Part shown: piece after piece, positions 37,450 to 47,277 of the stretch
How positions within the stretch are numbered: the stretch's first letter is position 1
How the letters are laid out: every line of letters starts with the position of its first letter
From: Janthinobacterium lividum
GTDB lineage: Bacteria; Pseudomonadota; Gammaproteobacteria; Burkholderiales; Burkholderiaceae_D
Assembly: GCF_034424625.1 (NCBI RefSeq)
Contig: NZ_CP139976.1
Coordinates: 4,526,001-4,590,000 of the forward strand
Reading direction: 5' to 3'
DNA length: 64,000 bases
Program-made: the position numbers and the translations under genes
The notes under the pieces: model-generated
The model's input: only the letters and a program-made list of their open reading frames with translations
Told to the model about the DNA's origin: nothing
The model's database searches: none

Positions 37450-39723
37450 TTAACCCAGGCGCAGCGGCAGGCTGCGCAGCCGTTTCCCCGTCAAACTGAA
37501 CACGGCGTTGGCCACGGCCGGCGCAATCGGCGGCGTACCGGGCTCTCCCACGCCTTCCGGATGCTCGGCGCTGGCGATGATGACGGTTTCCACCTCGGGC
37601 GTTTGCCCCATGCGCAGCACGGGATAGTCGTGGAAGTTAGCCTGCTCGACTTTCCCCTCCTTGAAGGTGATCTCGCCACCCAGCGCCGCTGACAGGCCAA
37701 ACAGCACGGCCGACTCCATCTGCTGGGCGATGATGTTCGGATTGACGGCGATGCCGCAATCGATGGCGCACACCACGCGCTGCACGCGGATTTCTCCGTT
37801 TTCCACGGACACCTGCGCCACTTGCGCCACGATGCTGCCGAACGACTGATGCAAGGCCACGCCATGCGCATGGCCGGGCGGAGGCATTCCCGCCTTGGCA
37901 ACTGCCGCATCGAGCACGGCAAGGTGGCGCGGGTGCCGCACCAGCATGGCACGGCGGAAAGCAATGCCATCCTGCCCCGCCGCGTGGGCCAGTTCGTCGA
38001 TAAAGCTTTCCTTGAAAAAAGCGTTGTGCGAGTGTCCCACCGAGCGCCAGTAACCGATGGGCACAGGACTGTCGGCGATCACGTGGGCGATGCGCTGGCT
38101 GGCAATTTCATACGGCATGTCGAATTCGCCTTCGGCCGTGGTCTTGTCCGGCCCCGCACCGGGCAAGCCGAAATTACGCTGCAAAAACTGGTGCGTGATG
38201 GAGCCGCTGACGGATTTGTTGTCCCAGGAAGCGATGCGGCCGTGTTCATCGAGGCGGGCCGCAAAGCGGGCCAGCGCGGCGGGACGGTACATATCGTGCT
38301 GCGTATCCTGTTCGCGCGTCCACACCAGCTGCACGGGCGCGCCGCCGCACTGCAGTGCGATGGCCACGGCCTGGGCGATCATGTCCACTTCCAGGCGGCG
38401 GCCAAAACCGCCACCGAGCAGCAGCACCTCGATGACGACGTCCTTCGCAGCGACGCCGGCCACTTTCGCCGCCACGTCGACGGCGATGCCGGGCGCCTGC
38501 GTCGAGACCCACAGCATCACCTTGCCATCCTTGACTTGCGCGGTGCAGTTGACGGGTTCCATGGCGGCGTGCGCGAGGAATGGCGCGCGGTACTCGGCGC
38601 TAACCTGCCGCATGCCCTGCACGGCCTTGCTTTCCACCTGGCCGCTGGCGTGATAGGCATAGCCCGCTTCGCTATCGAGCAGGCGGGCAAACTCCGCATA
38701 CACGCCGGCGCTGGACAAATTCGCCTGCGGGCCAGCCTTCCACTGCGTCGGCAAGGCGGCCGCCGCCTGCCTGGCGCGCCACCAGGTGTCGGCCACCACG
38801 GCGGCACACGAGACGCTGCGCTGAGCCAGGTGCGGCGTCAGGTCCAGCACCTTTTTCACCCCGGGCATGGCCAGCACGGGCGCCGCGTCGAACGCGGACA
38901 GGATATCGCCCAGGCGCGGCGGCAGATGCAGGGCCGCATACAGCATGCCGGGCGGGCGCGCATCGATGCCGAAACGCGCGCTGCCATTGACTTTGGATGG
39001 CGTGTCGCGGCGCGGCGCCGGCTGGCCGATCAATTTGAAATCCCTGGGCAGCTTCAGCACGGGCGTGCCCGGGTCGATTGCGGCGGCGCGCTGCGCCAGG
39101 CTGGCGTAGCTGGCGCGCCGGCCATCCGGGTGCAGCACTGCGCCATTTTCCGTGCGGCACTGCGCAGCCGGCACCTGCCACAACGCGGCGGCGGCCCCCA
39201 CCAGCATGGCGCGCGCCGACGCGCCCGCTTCGCGCATGGGACCCCAGCCATCCTTCACGCTCGACGAGCCGCCCGTGACAATCACGCCCAGCTCGCGCGC
39301 CGCCTTGGCCACCGTCCACTGGGCCAGCGCTTTTACGCGGCCCTGGTCGTCCGGGTGGAAAGGCAAGCCGTCCTGGAGCATGGCGACATTGCCAAAGATC
39401 TTGTCCATGGGCGCCTGGATCAGCTTCACGCTGCTCAAAGGCACGTCGAGCTCCTCTGCGACCAGCATCGGCAAGGCCGTGTGCACACCCTGCCCCATCT
39501 CGCTGCGCGGCATGGCCAGGGTCACCGTGCCATCGGTGCCGATGGCCAGCCAGCCGTTCAGCGCCACGGCGCCATCCTGGAGCGGCAGCGGCACGCTGCC
39601 ATGCAGGCGCTGGCGCGGCGGCAACACGCCCCAGCCCAGCACCAGGGCACCCACGCCGGCCACGCCGAGACCCAGGCCGCGGAGCAGGAAACGGCGGCGC
39701 GACGTATTTTTTTCTCCGGCCAT
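37450..39723 (-). CDS. molybdenum hydroxylase large subunit (isoquinoline 1-oxidoreductase beta-like)
   Basis: A xanthine dehydrogenase-family molybdopterin-binding protein of 757 residues. It has a Tat signal (SRRRFLLRGLG plus hydrophobic core), and motifs EMGQGVHTALPMLVAEELD, GGGFGRRLEVDMIAQA, YWRSVGHSHNAFFKESFIDELA and, near the C-terminus, GVGEPGTPPIAPAVANAV (the catalytic Glu region). This pattern is the IorB subgroup: periplasmic aldehyde or N-heterocycle oxidation. The [2Fe-2S] small subunit (iorA) that normally lies next to it is absent on both sides, so it is an orphan here. The substrate is unknown. Confidence 0.87.
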   Translation of the reverse strand: MAGEKNTSRRRFLLRGLGLGVAGVGALVLGWGVLPPRQRLHGSVPLPLQDGAVALNGWLAIGTDGTVTLAMPRSEMGQGVHTALPMLVAEELDVPLSSVKLIQAPMDKIFGNVAMLQDGLPFHPDDQGRVKALAQWTVAKAARELGVIVTGGSSSVKDGWGPMREAGASARAMLVGAAAALWQVPAAQCRTENGAVLHPDGRRASYASLAQRAAAIDPGTPVLKLPRDFKLIGQPAPRRDTPSKVNGSARFGIDARPPGMLYAALHLPPRLGDILSAFDAAPVLAMPGVKKVLDLTPHLAQRSVSCAAVVADTWWRARQAAAALPTQWKAGPQANLSSAGVYAEFARLLDSEAGYAYHASGQVESKAVQGMRQVSAEYRAPFLAHAAMEPVNCTAQVKDGKVMLWVSTQAPGIAVDVAAKVAGVAAKDVVIEVLLLGGGFGRRLEVDMIAQAVAIALQCGGAPVQLVWTREQDTQHDMYRPAALARFAARLDEHGRIASWDNKSVSGSITHQFLQRNFGLPGAGPDKTTAEGEFDMPYEIASQRIAHVIADSPVPIGYWRSVGHSHNAFFKESFIDELAHAAGQDGIAFRRAMLVRHPRHLAVLDAAVAKAGMPPPGHAHGVALHQSFGSIVAQVAQVSVENGEIRVQRVVCAIDCGIAVNPNIIAQQMESAVLFGLSAALGGEITFKEGKVEQANFHDYPVLRMGQTPEVETVIIASAEHPEGVGEPGTPPIAPAVANAVFSLTGKRLRSLPLRLG

Positions 39724-39733
39724 GGGATACCCT

Positions 39734-42700
39734 TTAATTGGTTAGTGGTTGATCCAGCGGGTCGATCCAGCGCTCCAGCATATCCTGTGCCAGCACCGGG
39801 CGGCTATAAAAATAACCTTGCGCCAGCTTGCAGCCATGGCGCAGCAGGAAAGCCGCCTGCTCTTCCGTCTCCACGCCTTCGGCGATCACGGACAATTGCA
39901 TGCTCTTGCCCAGCTGGATGATGGCAATCGCAATCGCTTCGTCATTGACGTCCGTCGAGATATCCTTGATGAAGGAGCGGTCGATCTTCAGGGTTTGCAC
40001 GGGCAACTGCTTCAGATACGCGAGCGAGGAATAACCGGTGCCGAAATCGTCGATGGCCAGGCCCACGCCGATGGCGTGCAAGTCGTTGATGAAACCGAGC
40101 GCATCGCCCGTGTTCATGATGACGGACTCCGTCACTTCCAGCTGCAGGCGCTGCGGCTCGAGACCCGTTTCCTTCAGAATGTCGGCCACCATGCCGGCGA
40201 TGCTGCCCCGCTCGAACTGCTTTACCGACAGATTCACGGCCATCTTCGGCACGTGCAAGCCCTGCGCCTGCCAGCGCATCATCTGGCGGCATGCTTCGTC
40301 GAGCACCCATTTGCCCAACTGGTTGATGAAGCCGCTGTCCTCGGCCAGCGGGATGAAGCGCGCGGGCGGCACCAGGCCCAGTTCCGGGTGGTTCCAGCGC
40401 ACCAGCGCCTCGACGCCGACCAGGCGGCCCGTGTCGATTTCCACCTGCGGCTGGTAATTGAGGAACATCTCGTTTTTCTCGATCGAGCGGCGTAAAAAGG
40501 TTTCCAGGCGCAGCCGCTCGACGCCTTCGCCCGTCATCGACGGCGCATAGAAGCGGTAGCCATTGCGCCCGCGCGCCTTGGCCTGGTACATGGCCACGTC
40601 GGCATTGCGGATCAACATGTTCAAGTCCAGCGCATCGTCCGGATACAGGCTGATGCCCACGCTGCAGGTGACGAACAGTTCGTGGTCGGCCACCGTGAAC
40701 GGCTGGTCGAACATGGTCATCAGCTTTTCCGCCACCTGCGTCGCACCGTACTCGCCGTCGACGCGTTCGAGCAGCACGATGAACTCGTCGCCGCCCAGGC
40801 GCGCCAGGGTATCGCCCTCGCGCAGGCGGGCCGCCAGCTGGCCGGCCACCTTTTGCAGCAGTTCGTCGCCCACATGGTGGCCCAGGGTGTCGTTGACGTT
40901 CTTGAAGCGGTCCAGGTCGATGAACAGCACGGCCAGCTGCTCCTGGTCGCGCGCGGCGCGCAGCAAGGCGTGCTGCAGGCGGTCGTGGAACAGCAAACGG
41001 TTCGGCAGGGCCGTCAGCGGATCGTGGTGGGCCATGTGGTCGAGCTTTTCCTGCGACTCCTTGATCAGGGTGATGTCGCTGAACACGCCCACGTAATGCG
41101 TGGTGCCGGCGCGCGCGTCGCGCACGGCGCTGATGGTCAGCCACTCCAGATACAGCTCGCCATTCTTGCGCTGATGCCAGATTTCGCCGCGCCAGAAACC
41201 GCTGGCCTTCAGCTCGTTCCACATGGCTTCGTAGAACGCAGAGTCGTGGCGCGCCGAGCGGGTCAGCGAAGAGTGCTGGCCCACCGCCTCCGCTTCGGCA
41301 TAGCCGGTGATCTGCGTGAAGGCGGGATTGACGGTGACGATGATGCCGCTGGCATCGACCACCATCACACCGTCGGCGATATGTTCGAGCACGGTGGCCG
41401 ACAGGCGCAGTTTTTCCTCGGCTTCCTTGCGCGCCGTGATGTCGGCATACACCCAGATGCTGCCTTCATTGGGGCGCAGCGGATCGAGCGCGCAGCCGCT
41501 GACCAACGCCCAGAACAGGCTGCCGTCGCGGCGCTTGTACTGGCGCTCCTCGCTGAAATCGCCGCCCATGGCCAGCGCCGGATACTGGCGCTCGCCCGCC
41601 TCCTCGAAGTCATACGAACTCATAAACACCATGGCCGTCGAATTACCCGTCATCTCGGCATGCTCGTAGCCGAACAGTTCCTCGCAGCGGCGGTTGACGG
41701 AAATGATGCGGCGGTGGCGCACGAACATCACGCCGAACATCACGTTGTCGAGAATCGCGCTCTGCTCCGTCAGCAGCGCTTCGATGCGCATCTCGTGGTG
41801 CTTGCGCTGGCTGATGTCGGCAATGATGCCGTCGACCCAGATGACGCCCTGCTCGCCCGCCTGCGGCTGGCCATTCTCGGCCACCCAGCGCTCGATGCCG
41901 AAAGCGTCGATGATGCGGTATTCGAGCGCATATGGACGCACCTCGGCCACCGCCTGGCGGACGGCGCGGCGGTGCTCGCGGCGGTCTTCCGGGCAGATCA
42001 GGTCGGCCCAGGCATGCGTGGTGCCGCGCATGAACTGGCGCGCCGAATAGCCGGAAATCTCTTCGATGGCATCGCTGACAAAATCGATGGGGCCGTCGGG
42101 CCGGTAGCGGAAGACGGCGCCCGGCACCTGCGTGACGATGGTGCGGAAACGCTCTTCGCGCTGGCCCACATCCTCGAACAACTGGCCGATGGCCGCGCGC
42201 ATTTGCTCAAGCTGGGCCGTCAGGCGACCCAGCTCGTCAGTGCTGTGCGAGGTCAGGGGCGTGTCGAAATCGCCGTGCGACAGGCGGTCGGAAAAGCGCG
42301 TCAGGCGGCGCAGGGGTTTCAACAGGCGGCGGTTCAGGAACAGCACGATCAGCGCCATCGACACGGCCAGTTGCGCGCCCAGCACGAAAATATAGGAGAT
42401 CTGCTTTTCGCGCAGCTCCTGCTGGCTGCGCGCATCGTCCATCTCGACGACGACGTGGCCGATGCGTTCGCCGCGCACGAGGATGTCGCGCTCGGCGCGG
42501 TACAGATTGCCCACGGGCCGCTGCGGCGCCTGCAGGCGGATGAATTCCGTGTCGCCCTGCCCCAGCACCTTCACCAGCAGCACGGAACGGTCGCGCATCA
42601 CCGACTCGACCAGCGAATGGGCCGATTCCGCGTTCATGTTCCACAGCGACTCCTGCATGCCCAGCGCCAGGATATCGGCATTGCGCTGCAAGGCTTCGTT

Positions 42701-42871
42701 CAGGCTGGTGCGCGCCGACTGGCGCTCATGCACGCCGACCAGCACATAGCTGCCGAAGATGGCGGGAACGACGAGGCCGCCAAATACCACCAGCAGCAAG
42801 GCGCCATAGATAGACGAGCCGTACAGCACACGCAGGCTGGCGCGCAGGCGCTGGTAAGGTGAATTAAACAT
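39734..42871 (-). CDS. membrane PAS-GGDEF-EAL cyclic-di-GMP enzyme
   Basis: A predicted diguanylate cyclase/phosphodiesterase. It has 1045 residues from ATG 42871 (MFNSPYQRLRASL); a TTG at 42886 is the alternative. A membrane helix (about 17-42), a periplasmic part, a second helix (about 155-178), HAMP, three PAS/PAC units (about 240-600), GGDEF (about 610-770) and EAL (about 785-1035) follow in order. GGDEF is intact (LARLGGDEF) with an inhibitory RxxD site (REGD) five residues before it. EAL is intact (VEALVRW, DDFGTGYSS, LKIDRSFIKDI). Both activities are therefore possible. The stop is 11 bases from the molybdenum hydroxylase start. Confidence 0.93.
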   Translation of the reverse strand: MFNSPYQRLRASLRVLYGSSIYGALLLVVFGGLVVPAIFGSYVLVGVHERQSARTSLNEALQRNADILALGMQESLWNMNAESAHSLVESVMRDRSVLLVKVLGQGDTEFIRLQAPQRPVGNLYRAERDILVRGERIGHVVVEMDDARSQQELREKQISYIFVLGAQLAVSMALIVLFLNRRLLKPLRRLTRFSDRLSHGDFDTPLTSHSTDELGRLTAQLEQMRAAIGQLFEDVGQREERFRTIVTQVPGAVFRYRPDGPIDFVSDAIEEISGYSARQFMRGTTHAWADLICPEDRREHRRAVRQAVAEVRPYALEYRIIDAFGIERWVAENGQPQAGEQGVIWVDGIIADISQRKHHEMRIEALLTEQSAILDNVMFGVMFVRHRRIISVNRRCEELFGYEHAEMTGNSTAMVFMSSYDFEEAGERQYPALAMGGDFSEERQYKRRDGSLFWALVSGCALDPLRPNEGSIWVYADITARKEAEEKLRLSATVLEHIADGVMVVDASGIIVTVNPAFTQITGYAEAEAVGQHSSLTRSARHDSAFYEAMWNELKASGFWRGEIWHQRKNGELYLEWLTISAVRDARAGTTHYVGVFSDITLIKESQEKLDHMAHHDPLTALPNRLLFHDRLQHALLRAARDQEQLAVLFIDLDRFKNVNDTLGHHVGDELLQKVAGQLAARLREGDTLARLGGDEFIVLLERVDGEYGATQVAEKLMTMFDQPFTVADHELFVTCSVGISLYPDDALDLNMLIRNADVAMYQAKARGRNGYRFYAPSMTGEGVERLRLETFLRRSIEKNEMFLNYQPQVEIDTGRLVGVEALVRWNHPELGLVPPARFIPLAEDSGFINQLGKWVLDEACRQMMRWQAQGLHVPKMAVNLSVKQFERGSIAGMVADILKETGLEPQRLQLEVTESVIMNTGDALGFINDLHAIGVGLAIDDFGTGYSSLAYLKQLPVQTLKIDRSFIKDISTDVNDEAIAIAIIQLGKSMQLSVIAEGVETEEQAAFLLRHGCKLAQGYFYSRPVLAQDMLERWIDPLDQPLTN

Positions 42872-43130
42872 GCGGCAACAGGGCAACAGGGATCAGGCGG
42901 GCGATCATTGACTTTACAGGGGAATCGGGTGGTGAGGCGGGAAGAAACTTTATCAGGAGCAATTATGCATGGAAAAAGCGGGGAAAGTCACCAATAAACA
43001 CACGCCAACGGCTACCTCATGTCATATAAACAGGGTTGAAAAACCACACGCCGCCCGGCGCGTCCGGCCGGCGCCAGCAGAAAAGCGCGCAGCTTGCTAT
43101 CATCGCGCCACTTTACCTAGAGGAACCACC

Positions 43131-43637
43131 ATGACCTTCTCCATCTACTCCGCTTCGATCCCCGTCTTCAAACAGATCCTGGGCAGCCTGGCCACCATCC
43201 TGGACAAGGCGGAAACGCACGCGCAAGACAAGAAAATCGACCCGAACGCCCTGCTGCAATTCCGCCTGTTCCCGGACATGCTGCCGTTCGTGCGCCAGAT
43301 CCAGATCGCCACCGACTTCGCCAAGGGCTGCGGCGCGCGCCTGGCCGGCGTGGCCGTGCCACCGTATGAAGACAGCGAACAGAGCTTTGCGGAACTGAAA
43401 GCGCGCATCGTGAAAACCATCGCTTTCCTGGAAAGCCTGCCGCAAGCGGACATCGACGGCAGCGAAACGCGCGCCATCACCACCGGCAGCGGCGAAAAGA
43501 CCAAGCACTTCACGGGCCAGACCTATCTGTTCCACTATGCGCTGCCGCACTTCTTCTTCCACGCGACGACGGCGTACGACATCCTGCGCCATAACGGCAT
43601 TGAAGTGGGCAAGAAAGACTTCATCGGCAGCTTCTGA
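43131..43637 (+). CDS. DUF1993 family protein
   Basis: A soluble 168-residue protein beginning MTFSIYSASIPVFKQILGSLATILDKAE; this DUF1993 pattern is recognisable, as is the C-terminal FHYALPHFFFHATTAYDILRHNGIEVGKKDFIG. ATG 43131 has AGAGGA eight bases upstream, so the in-frame extension back to 42969 is rejected. Function is unknown, though the helical bundle resembles DinB-like folds. The repeat element C begins immediately after its stop codon. Confidence 0.88.
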   Translation: MTFSIYSASIPVFKQILGSLATILDKAETHAQDKKIDPNALLQFRLFPDMLPFVRQIQIATDFAKGCGARLAGVAVPPYEDSEQSFAELKARIVKTIAFLESLPQADIDGSETRAITTGSGEKTKHFTGQTYLFHYALPHFFFHATTAYDILRHNGIEVGKKDFIGSF

Positions 43638-43757
43638 GACGCATAAGCAAATCTACTGCGCGGCGCGCTTTGCGGCCTGCGATGCTCGCCGTACTTGAGT
43701 ACGGCTGCGCTTCTTAGCCACAAATCATCGCCGCTCGCTACGATTTGCTTAAGCGTC
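43638..43757 (+). repeat. intergenic inverted-arm element, copy C
   Basis: Outer arms GACGCATAAGCAAATC (43638-43653) and GATTTGCTTAAGCGTC (43742-43757) pair in 15 of 16 positions. Next to them are TACTGCGC and GCCGCTCGCTACG, the blocks shared with copies A and B. The centre contains CGTACTTGAGTACG and GCTGCGCTTCTTAG. The left arm starts on the base after the DUF1993 stop. Confidence 0.8.
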
Positions 43758-43791
43758 GACGCAATGGAGTAATGCAATACTCTATTGCGTC
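43758..43791. terminator. hairpin between DUF1993 and DUF1289 genes
   Basis: GACGCAATGGAGT (43758-43770) and ACTCTATTGCGTC (43779-43791) pair in 12 of 13 positions. It directly follows element C and ends just before the convergent DUF1289 gene. It may serve as a boundary for both transcripts despite lacking a U-tract. Confidence 0.5.
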
Positions 43792-43795
43792 GCTA

Positions 43796-43990
43796 TCAAG
43801 TATTCCGGCGCGGATACCCTTGCGAAAGAATCCGCACCCACACCACTTCCTTCTCCTCGTCCGTCATCGACACCCAGTGGGCCACTTCCACTACGCTGCG
43901 GCCGCAGCCGCGGCAGATTTCATCGAAGGTTGTCGAGCACACGGCCACGCAAGGCGTGTCTGGACGCGGCGGCAATTCCTTGTCCGCCAT
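43796..43990 (-). CDS. DUF1289 family small protein
   Basis: A 64-residue protein with four cysteines in the DUF1289 arrangement (PCVAVCSTTFDEICRGCGRS), followed by VAHWVSMTDEEKEVVW. It is probably a small metal-binding protein of unknown role. Its ATG shares one base with the DUF1415 stop (TGATG), so the two genes are translationally coupled. Confidence 0.88.
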   Translation of the reverse strand: MADKELPPRPDTPCVAVCSTTFDEICRGCGRSVVEVAHWVSMTDEEKEVVWVRILSQGYPRRNT

Positions 43991-44562
43991 CAGGACACCT
44001 TCGGCAAGCCGAGCTTTTCCCAGCCTTCGGTGCCCAACGCTTCCAGCGTGGCAATATTCTTGTCAAAGATCTCCGACGCTTCCGGGAACGCCTCGACGGC
44101 GCGCTCGATGCTGTCTTCGCGCAGCAGGTGCAGGGTCGGGTACGGCGAGCGGTTGGTGTAGTTGCTGATGTCGTCCTCGAACGTTTCGGCAAACTGGTAA
44201 TTGGGATGGAAACTGGCCACTTGCAGTTCGCCGGCCAGGTGCATGTCTTCCACGGCCGCGTCGGCCACGTCGAGAAACTCGTTGTAGTCGAGGAAATCGT
44301 TCAAGGTGTACGGATGGATCAGCAGGGTCGTGTCGATCTGCTCGGGATCCGTGTCGGCCAGGGTTTGCAGCTCGTCCATCAGCATCGCCAGCAGATCTTC
44401 CGGGTTGCCCGATTCGCACACCACATAACGGATCTGCTTCTTGACGTGCACGGCCTTGGCGAACGGGCACAGGTTCAGGCCGATCACGGCCTTTTCCAGC
44501 CAGGCAACGGTATTGGCGATGATGACGGCGTTGTCGTCGTCGTGGCGCGGCGGGGTGTTCAT
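43990..44562 (-). CDS. DUF1415 family protein
   Basis: A 190-residue protein with the family features NLCPFAKAVHVKKQIRYVVC, LLIHPYTLNDFLDYNEFLD and SFHPNYQFAETFEDDISNYTNRSPYPTLHLLRE. It is cytoplasmic and the function is unknown. Coupled to the following DUF1289 gene. A likely RBS (GAGAG) lies upstream. Confidence 0.88.
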   Translation of the reverse strand: MNTPPRHDDDNAVIIANTVAWLEKAVIGLNLCPFAKAVHVKKQIRYVVCESGNPEDLLAMLMDELQTLADTDPEQIDTTLLIHPYTLNDFLDYNEFLDVADAAVEDMHLAGELQVASFHPNYQFAETFEDDISNYTNRSPYPTLHLLREDSIERAVEAFPEASEIFDKNIATLEALGTEGWEKLGLPKVS

Positions 44563-44900
44563 ATACTTGACTCTCTATTAATAAGACGGCCGGCGGCTGA
44601 ATGGCCGGCCAAAGCCAAATTGTACGCACTTTTGCGCAGCCTCATACCGGGCGCCATCCAGGCTTGCGCCAGCCTCCTCGCCATGTATGCTATAACAGCG
44701 GCCGAATCACGCATCGGGCAAATTAAATTTGCAATAATGACAGCATTTGCGAATGGAAACTCAGCCGTTACCCACTTATTGCCGCTTATTTCCTGTCATC
44801 ATGCTGACATAATTCTTGACTCCGGCATGTGGATATACGTACACTCGCTGCTTGATCATGGGTCTGTCCGATGTTTCTCCGACGACAACAATGGAACACT
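44563..44900. other. intergenic region between divergent DUF1415 and mltD genes
   Basis: No gene is supported. It contains a GGCCGGC/GCCGGCC hairpin near 44588-44611 close to the DUF1415 side and an AT-rich part from 44720 that should hold the mltD promoter. I could not single out boxes. Confidence 0.4.
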
Positions 44901-46313
44901 ATGCACGAAAACTCCTTTAAATCTACCGTCCTGGCGGCGTTGGCCCTGGCGCTTGCGCCCGCCCTCAGCCAGGCGTACGAAGCCGGTGTTGAGAGCGATA
45001 ACGCGCCAATCGCCGCCGCCGCACCCGCCCTGATCCCGATGACCGCCCAGGTCACGGCGAAACTCCCCACCCTCGACAACCGCCTGCAAAAGACCGACCG
45101 TCTGCTGAAAAACCTCAGCGACAATTCCGATCCGCTGCGCGAAGCCGACGTCTGGGGCCGCATCCGCAGCGGCTATGCGATTCCCGACATCAACAACCAG
45201 CTGGTGGCGAACCATGTCAACTGGTACGCCACCCGCCCCGACTACATCGCCCGCACCACGGCGCGCGCATCGCGCTACATCTTCCACGTGGTGCAGGAAT
45301 TGGAAAAGCGCGGCATGCCGACGGAACTGGCCTTGCTGCCGTTCATCGAGTCCGCCTTCAACCCGCAAGCATTCTCCAGCGCCAATGCGGCCGGCATGTG
45401 GCAATTCGTGCCCGCCACCGGGCGTGATTTCAACCTCAAGCAAAACATGTTCAAGGACGAGCGCCGCGGCGTGCTTGCCTCGACCGATGCGGCCCTGACC
45501 TACCTGCAGCGCCTGTATGACATGTTTGGCGACTGGCAACTGGCCCTGGCCGCCTACAACTGGGGCGAAGGCTCCGTGCAGCGGGCCATCAAGAAAAACC
45601 AGGCGCTGGGCAAGCCGACCGACTTCGAAAGCCTGGCCGACCTGATGCCGGCCGAAACGCGCAACTACGTGCCGAAACTGCAAGCGGTGAAAAACATCAT
45701 CGCCAATCCGGCCCAGTTCGGCCTGACCCTGCCCGTGGTCGACAACCAGCCGTATTTCACGGCCATCGACAAGACCAGCGACATCGACATCACCGTTGCC
45801 GCCCAGCTGGCCGAGCTGTCAATGGATGAATTCAAGGCCTTGAATCCGCAATTTAACCGCCCCGTCATCATCGGCGGTGAAAAGACCAAGATTCTGTTGC
45901 CGCAGGAAAACGCCGCCAAGTTCACCACCAACCTGGCGCAATGGGGCCATGCCTTGTCCAGCTGGACGACGCACAAGATCACCAATGCGCGCGAACGCAT
46001 CGAAACCCTGGCGTCGAAATTCGGCACCACGGCCGACGTGCTGCGCCAGGCCAACAATATTCCCCAGCGCACCAGCCTGCGTGCCGGCTCCACCATCCTC
46101 GTGCCGAAAACTTCGGCCACGATGAACAAGGACATCACCCAGGAAATCGCCGACAGCGCCACCATGCTGCTGGAAGCGGACCGTCCGGAACGGGCCGCCA
46201 AGGCACTGCGCCGCGCCGCCAAGGGTGGCAAGGTGCAAGCCGCGCCAATTTCCCTGGTGAAACCGCGCATCCAGCGCGGCGGTGGCAACAGTCGCGCCAA
46301 GGCCCGTCACTGA
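44901..46313 (+). CDS. mltD: membrane-bound lytic murein transglycosylase D
   Basis: MltD cleaves peptidoglycan glycan strands. ATG 44901 ([25 protein letters not shown], a signal peptide; GGA upstream) gives 470 residues. The SLT domain has the catalytic Glu in [29 protein letters not shown] sequence near residue 150, plus [15 protein letters not shown]-terminal LysM-type repeats follow (about 300-340 and 365-410). There is no lipobox cysteine, so it may be periplasmic rather than lipid-anchored. fabI follows about 100 bases later. Confidence 0.92.
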   Translation: MHENSFKSTVLAALALALAPALSQAYEAGVESDNAPIAAAAPALIPMTAQVTAKLPTLDNRLQKTDRLLKNLSDNSDPLREADVWGRIRSGYAIPDINNQLVANHVNWYATRPDYIARTTARASRYIFHVVQELEKRGMPTELALLPFIESAFNPQAFSSANAAGMWQFVPATGRDFNLKQNMFKDERRGVLASTDAALTYLQRLYDMFGDWQLALAAYNWGEGSVQRAIKKNQALGKPTDFESLADLMPAETRNYVPKLQAVKNIIANPAQFGLTLPVVDNQPYFTAIDKTSDIDITVAAQLAELSMDEFKALNPQFNRPVIIGGEKTKILLPQENAAKFTTNLAQWGHALSSWTTHKITNARERIETLASKFGTTADVLRQANNIPQRTSLRAGSTILVPKTSATMNKDITQEIADSATMLLEADRPERAAKALRRAAKGGKVQAAPISLVKPRIQRGGGNSRAKARH

Positions 46314-46416
46314 TCGCCTGAGCTGTATTGACCTACCTCACCGGCCGCCACAGCTTTGCTGTCGCGGCCGGTTGTACATCCGCCCACCCCGCCCACCTAC
46401 CCAGACAGGAGTCGTC

Positions 46417-47205
46417 ATGGCTTTCTTGCAAGGCAAAAAAATCCTCATCACGGGCTTGCTGTCGAACCGTTCCATCGCCTATGGCATCGCCAAGGCTTGC
46501 CACCGCGAAGGCGCCACCCTCGCCTTCACGTATGTGGGCGAACGCTTCAAGGAGCGCATCACGGAATTTGCGGCGGAATTCGGCAGCGAACTGGTATTCG
46601 ACTGCGACGTTTCCAGCGATGAACAGATCAGCGCCGTCTTCAGCGACCTGGCGCGCCACTGGGAACACCTCGATGGCCTGGTGCACGCCATCGGTTTTGC
46701 GCCGCGCGAAGCGATCGCCGGCGACTTCCTCGATGGCCTGTCGCGCGACAGCTTCCGTATCGCGCACGACATTTCCGCCTACAGCTTTCCCGCCATGGCC
46801 AAGGCCGCCCTGCCCCTGCTGCACCCGGGCGCTTCGGTGCTGACCCTGACCTACCTGGGCGCCATGCGCGCCGTGCCCTACTACAACACCATGGGCCTGG
46901 CCAAGGCGTCGCTGGAAGCATCCGTGCGCTACCTGGCCGAATCGCTGGGTCCGCGCGGCATCCGCGCCAATGGCATCTCGGCCGGCCCCATCAAGACCCT
47001 GGCCGCGTCCGGCATCAAGGATTTCAGCAAACTGCTGGGCTTTGTGGCCGAGCACGCCCCGCTGCGCCGCAACGTCACCATCGAAGAGGTCGGCAATACG
47101 GCCGCCTTCCTGCTCTCAGACCTGGCCTCCGGCATCACGGGCGAGATTACCTACGTCGATGGCGGTTTTTCGCAAGTGATGGCCGTCAATCCCGAAGTAG
47201 AGTGA
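46417..47205 (+). CDS. fabI: enoyl-[acyl-carrier-protein] reductase (NADH)
   Basis: FabI catalyses the last step of each elongation cycle. ATG 46417 has AGGAG six bases upstream (the open frame before it is rejected) and gives 262 residues. Features are [21 protein letters not shown], the active-site Tyr/Lys in [19 protein letters not shown], and [14 protein letters not shown], the classic FabI set. It is remote from the fab cluster at 27-33 kb. Confidence 0.96.
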   Translation: MAFLQGKKILITGLLSNRSIAYGIAKACHREGATLAFTYVGERFKERITEFAAEFGSELVFDCDVSSDEQISAVFSDLARHWEHLDGLVHAIGFAPREAIAGDFLDGLSRDSFRIAHDISAYSFPAMAKAALPLLHPGASVLTLTYLGAMRAVPYYNTMGLAKASLEASVRYLAESLGPRGIRANGISAGPIKTLAASGIKDFSKLLGFVAEHAPLRRNVTIEEVGNTAAFLLSDLASGITGEITYVDGGFSQVMAVNPEVE

Positions 47206-47227
47206 GGCGGTGATGGTCGATGTTTTG

Positions 47228-47247
47228 CGGTTGTCACTTGACAACCG
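47228..47247 (+). promoter_or_regulatory. 20-bp palindromic operator overlapping the promoter of a two-gene module
   Basis: CGGTTGTCA-CT-TGACAACCG is a perfect palindrome 31-50 bases before the ATG at 47278. Its right half supplies TTGACA (47238-47243), with TACATT 17 bases downstream; alternatively TTGTCA (47231) pairs with TATCGA (47253). Either promoter would be blocked by a protein on the palindrome. The HTH protein encoded at 47562 is the obvious candidate. Confidence 0.72.
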
Positions 47248-47277
47248 ACCAGTATCGACCTACATTGGAGGCATCGC

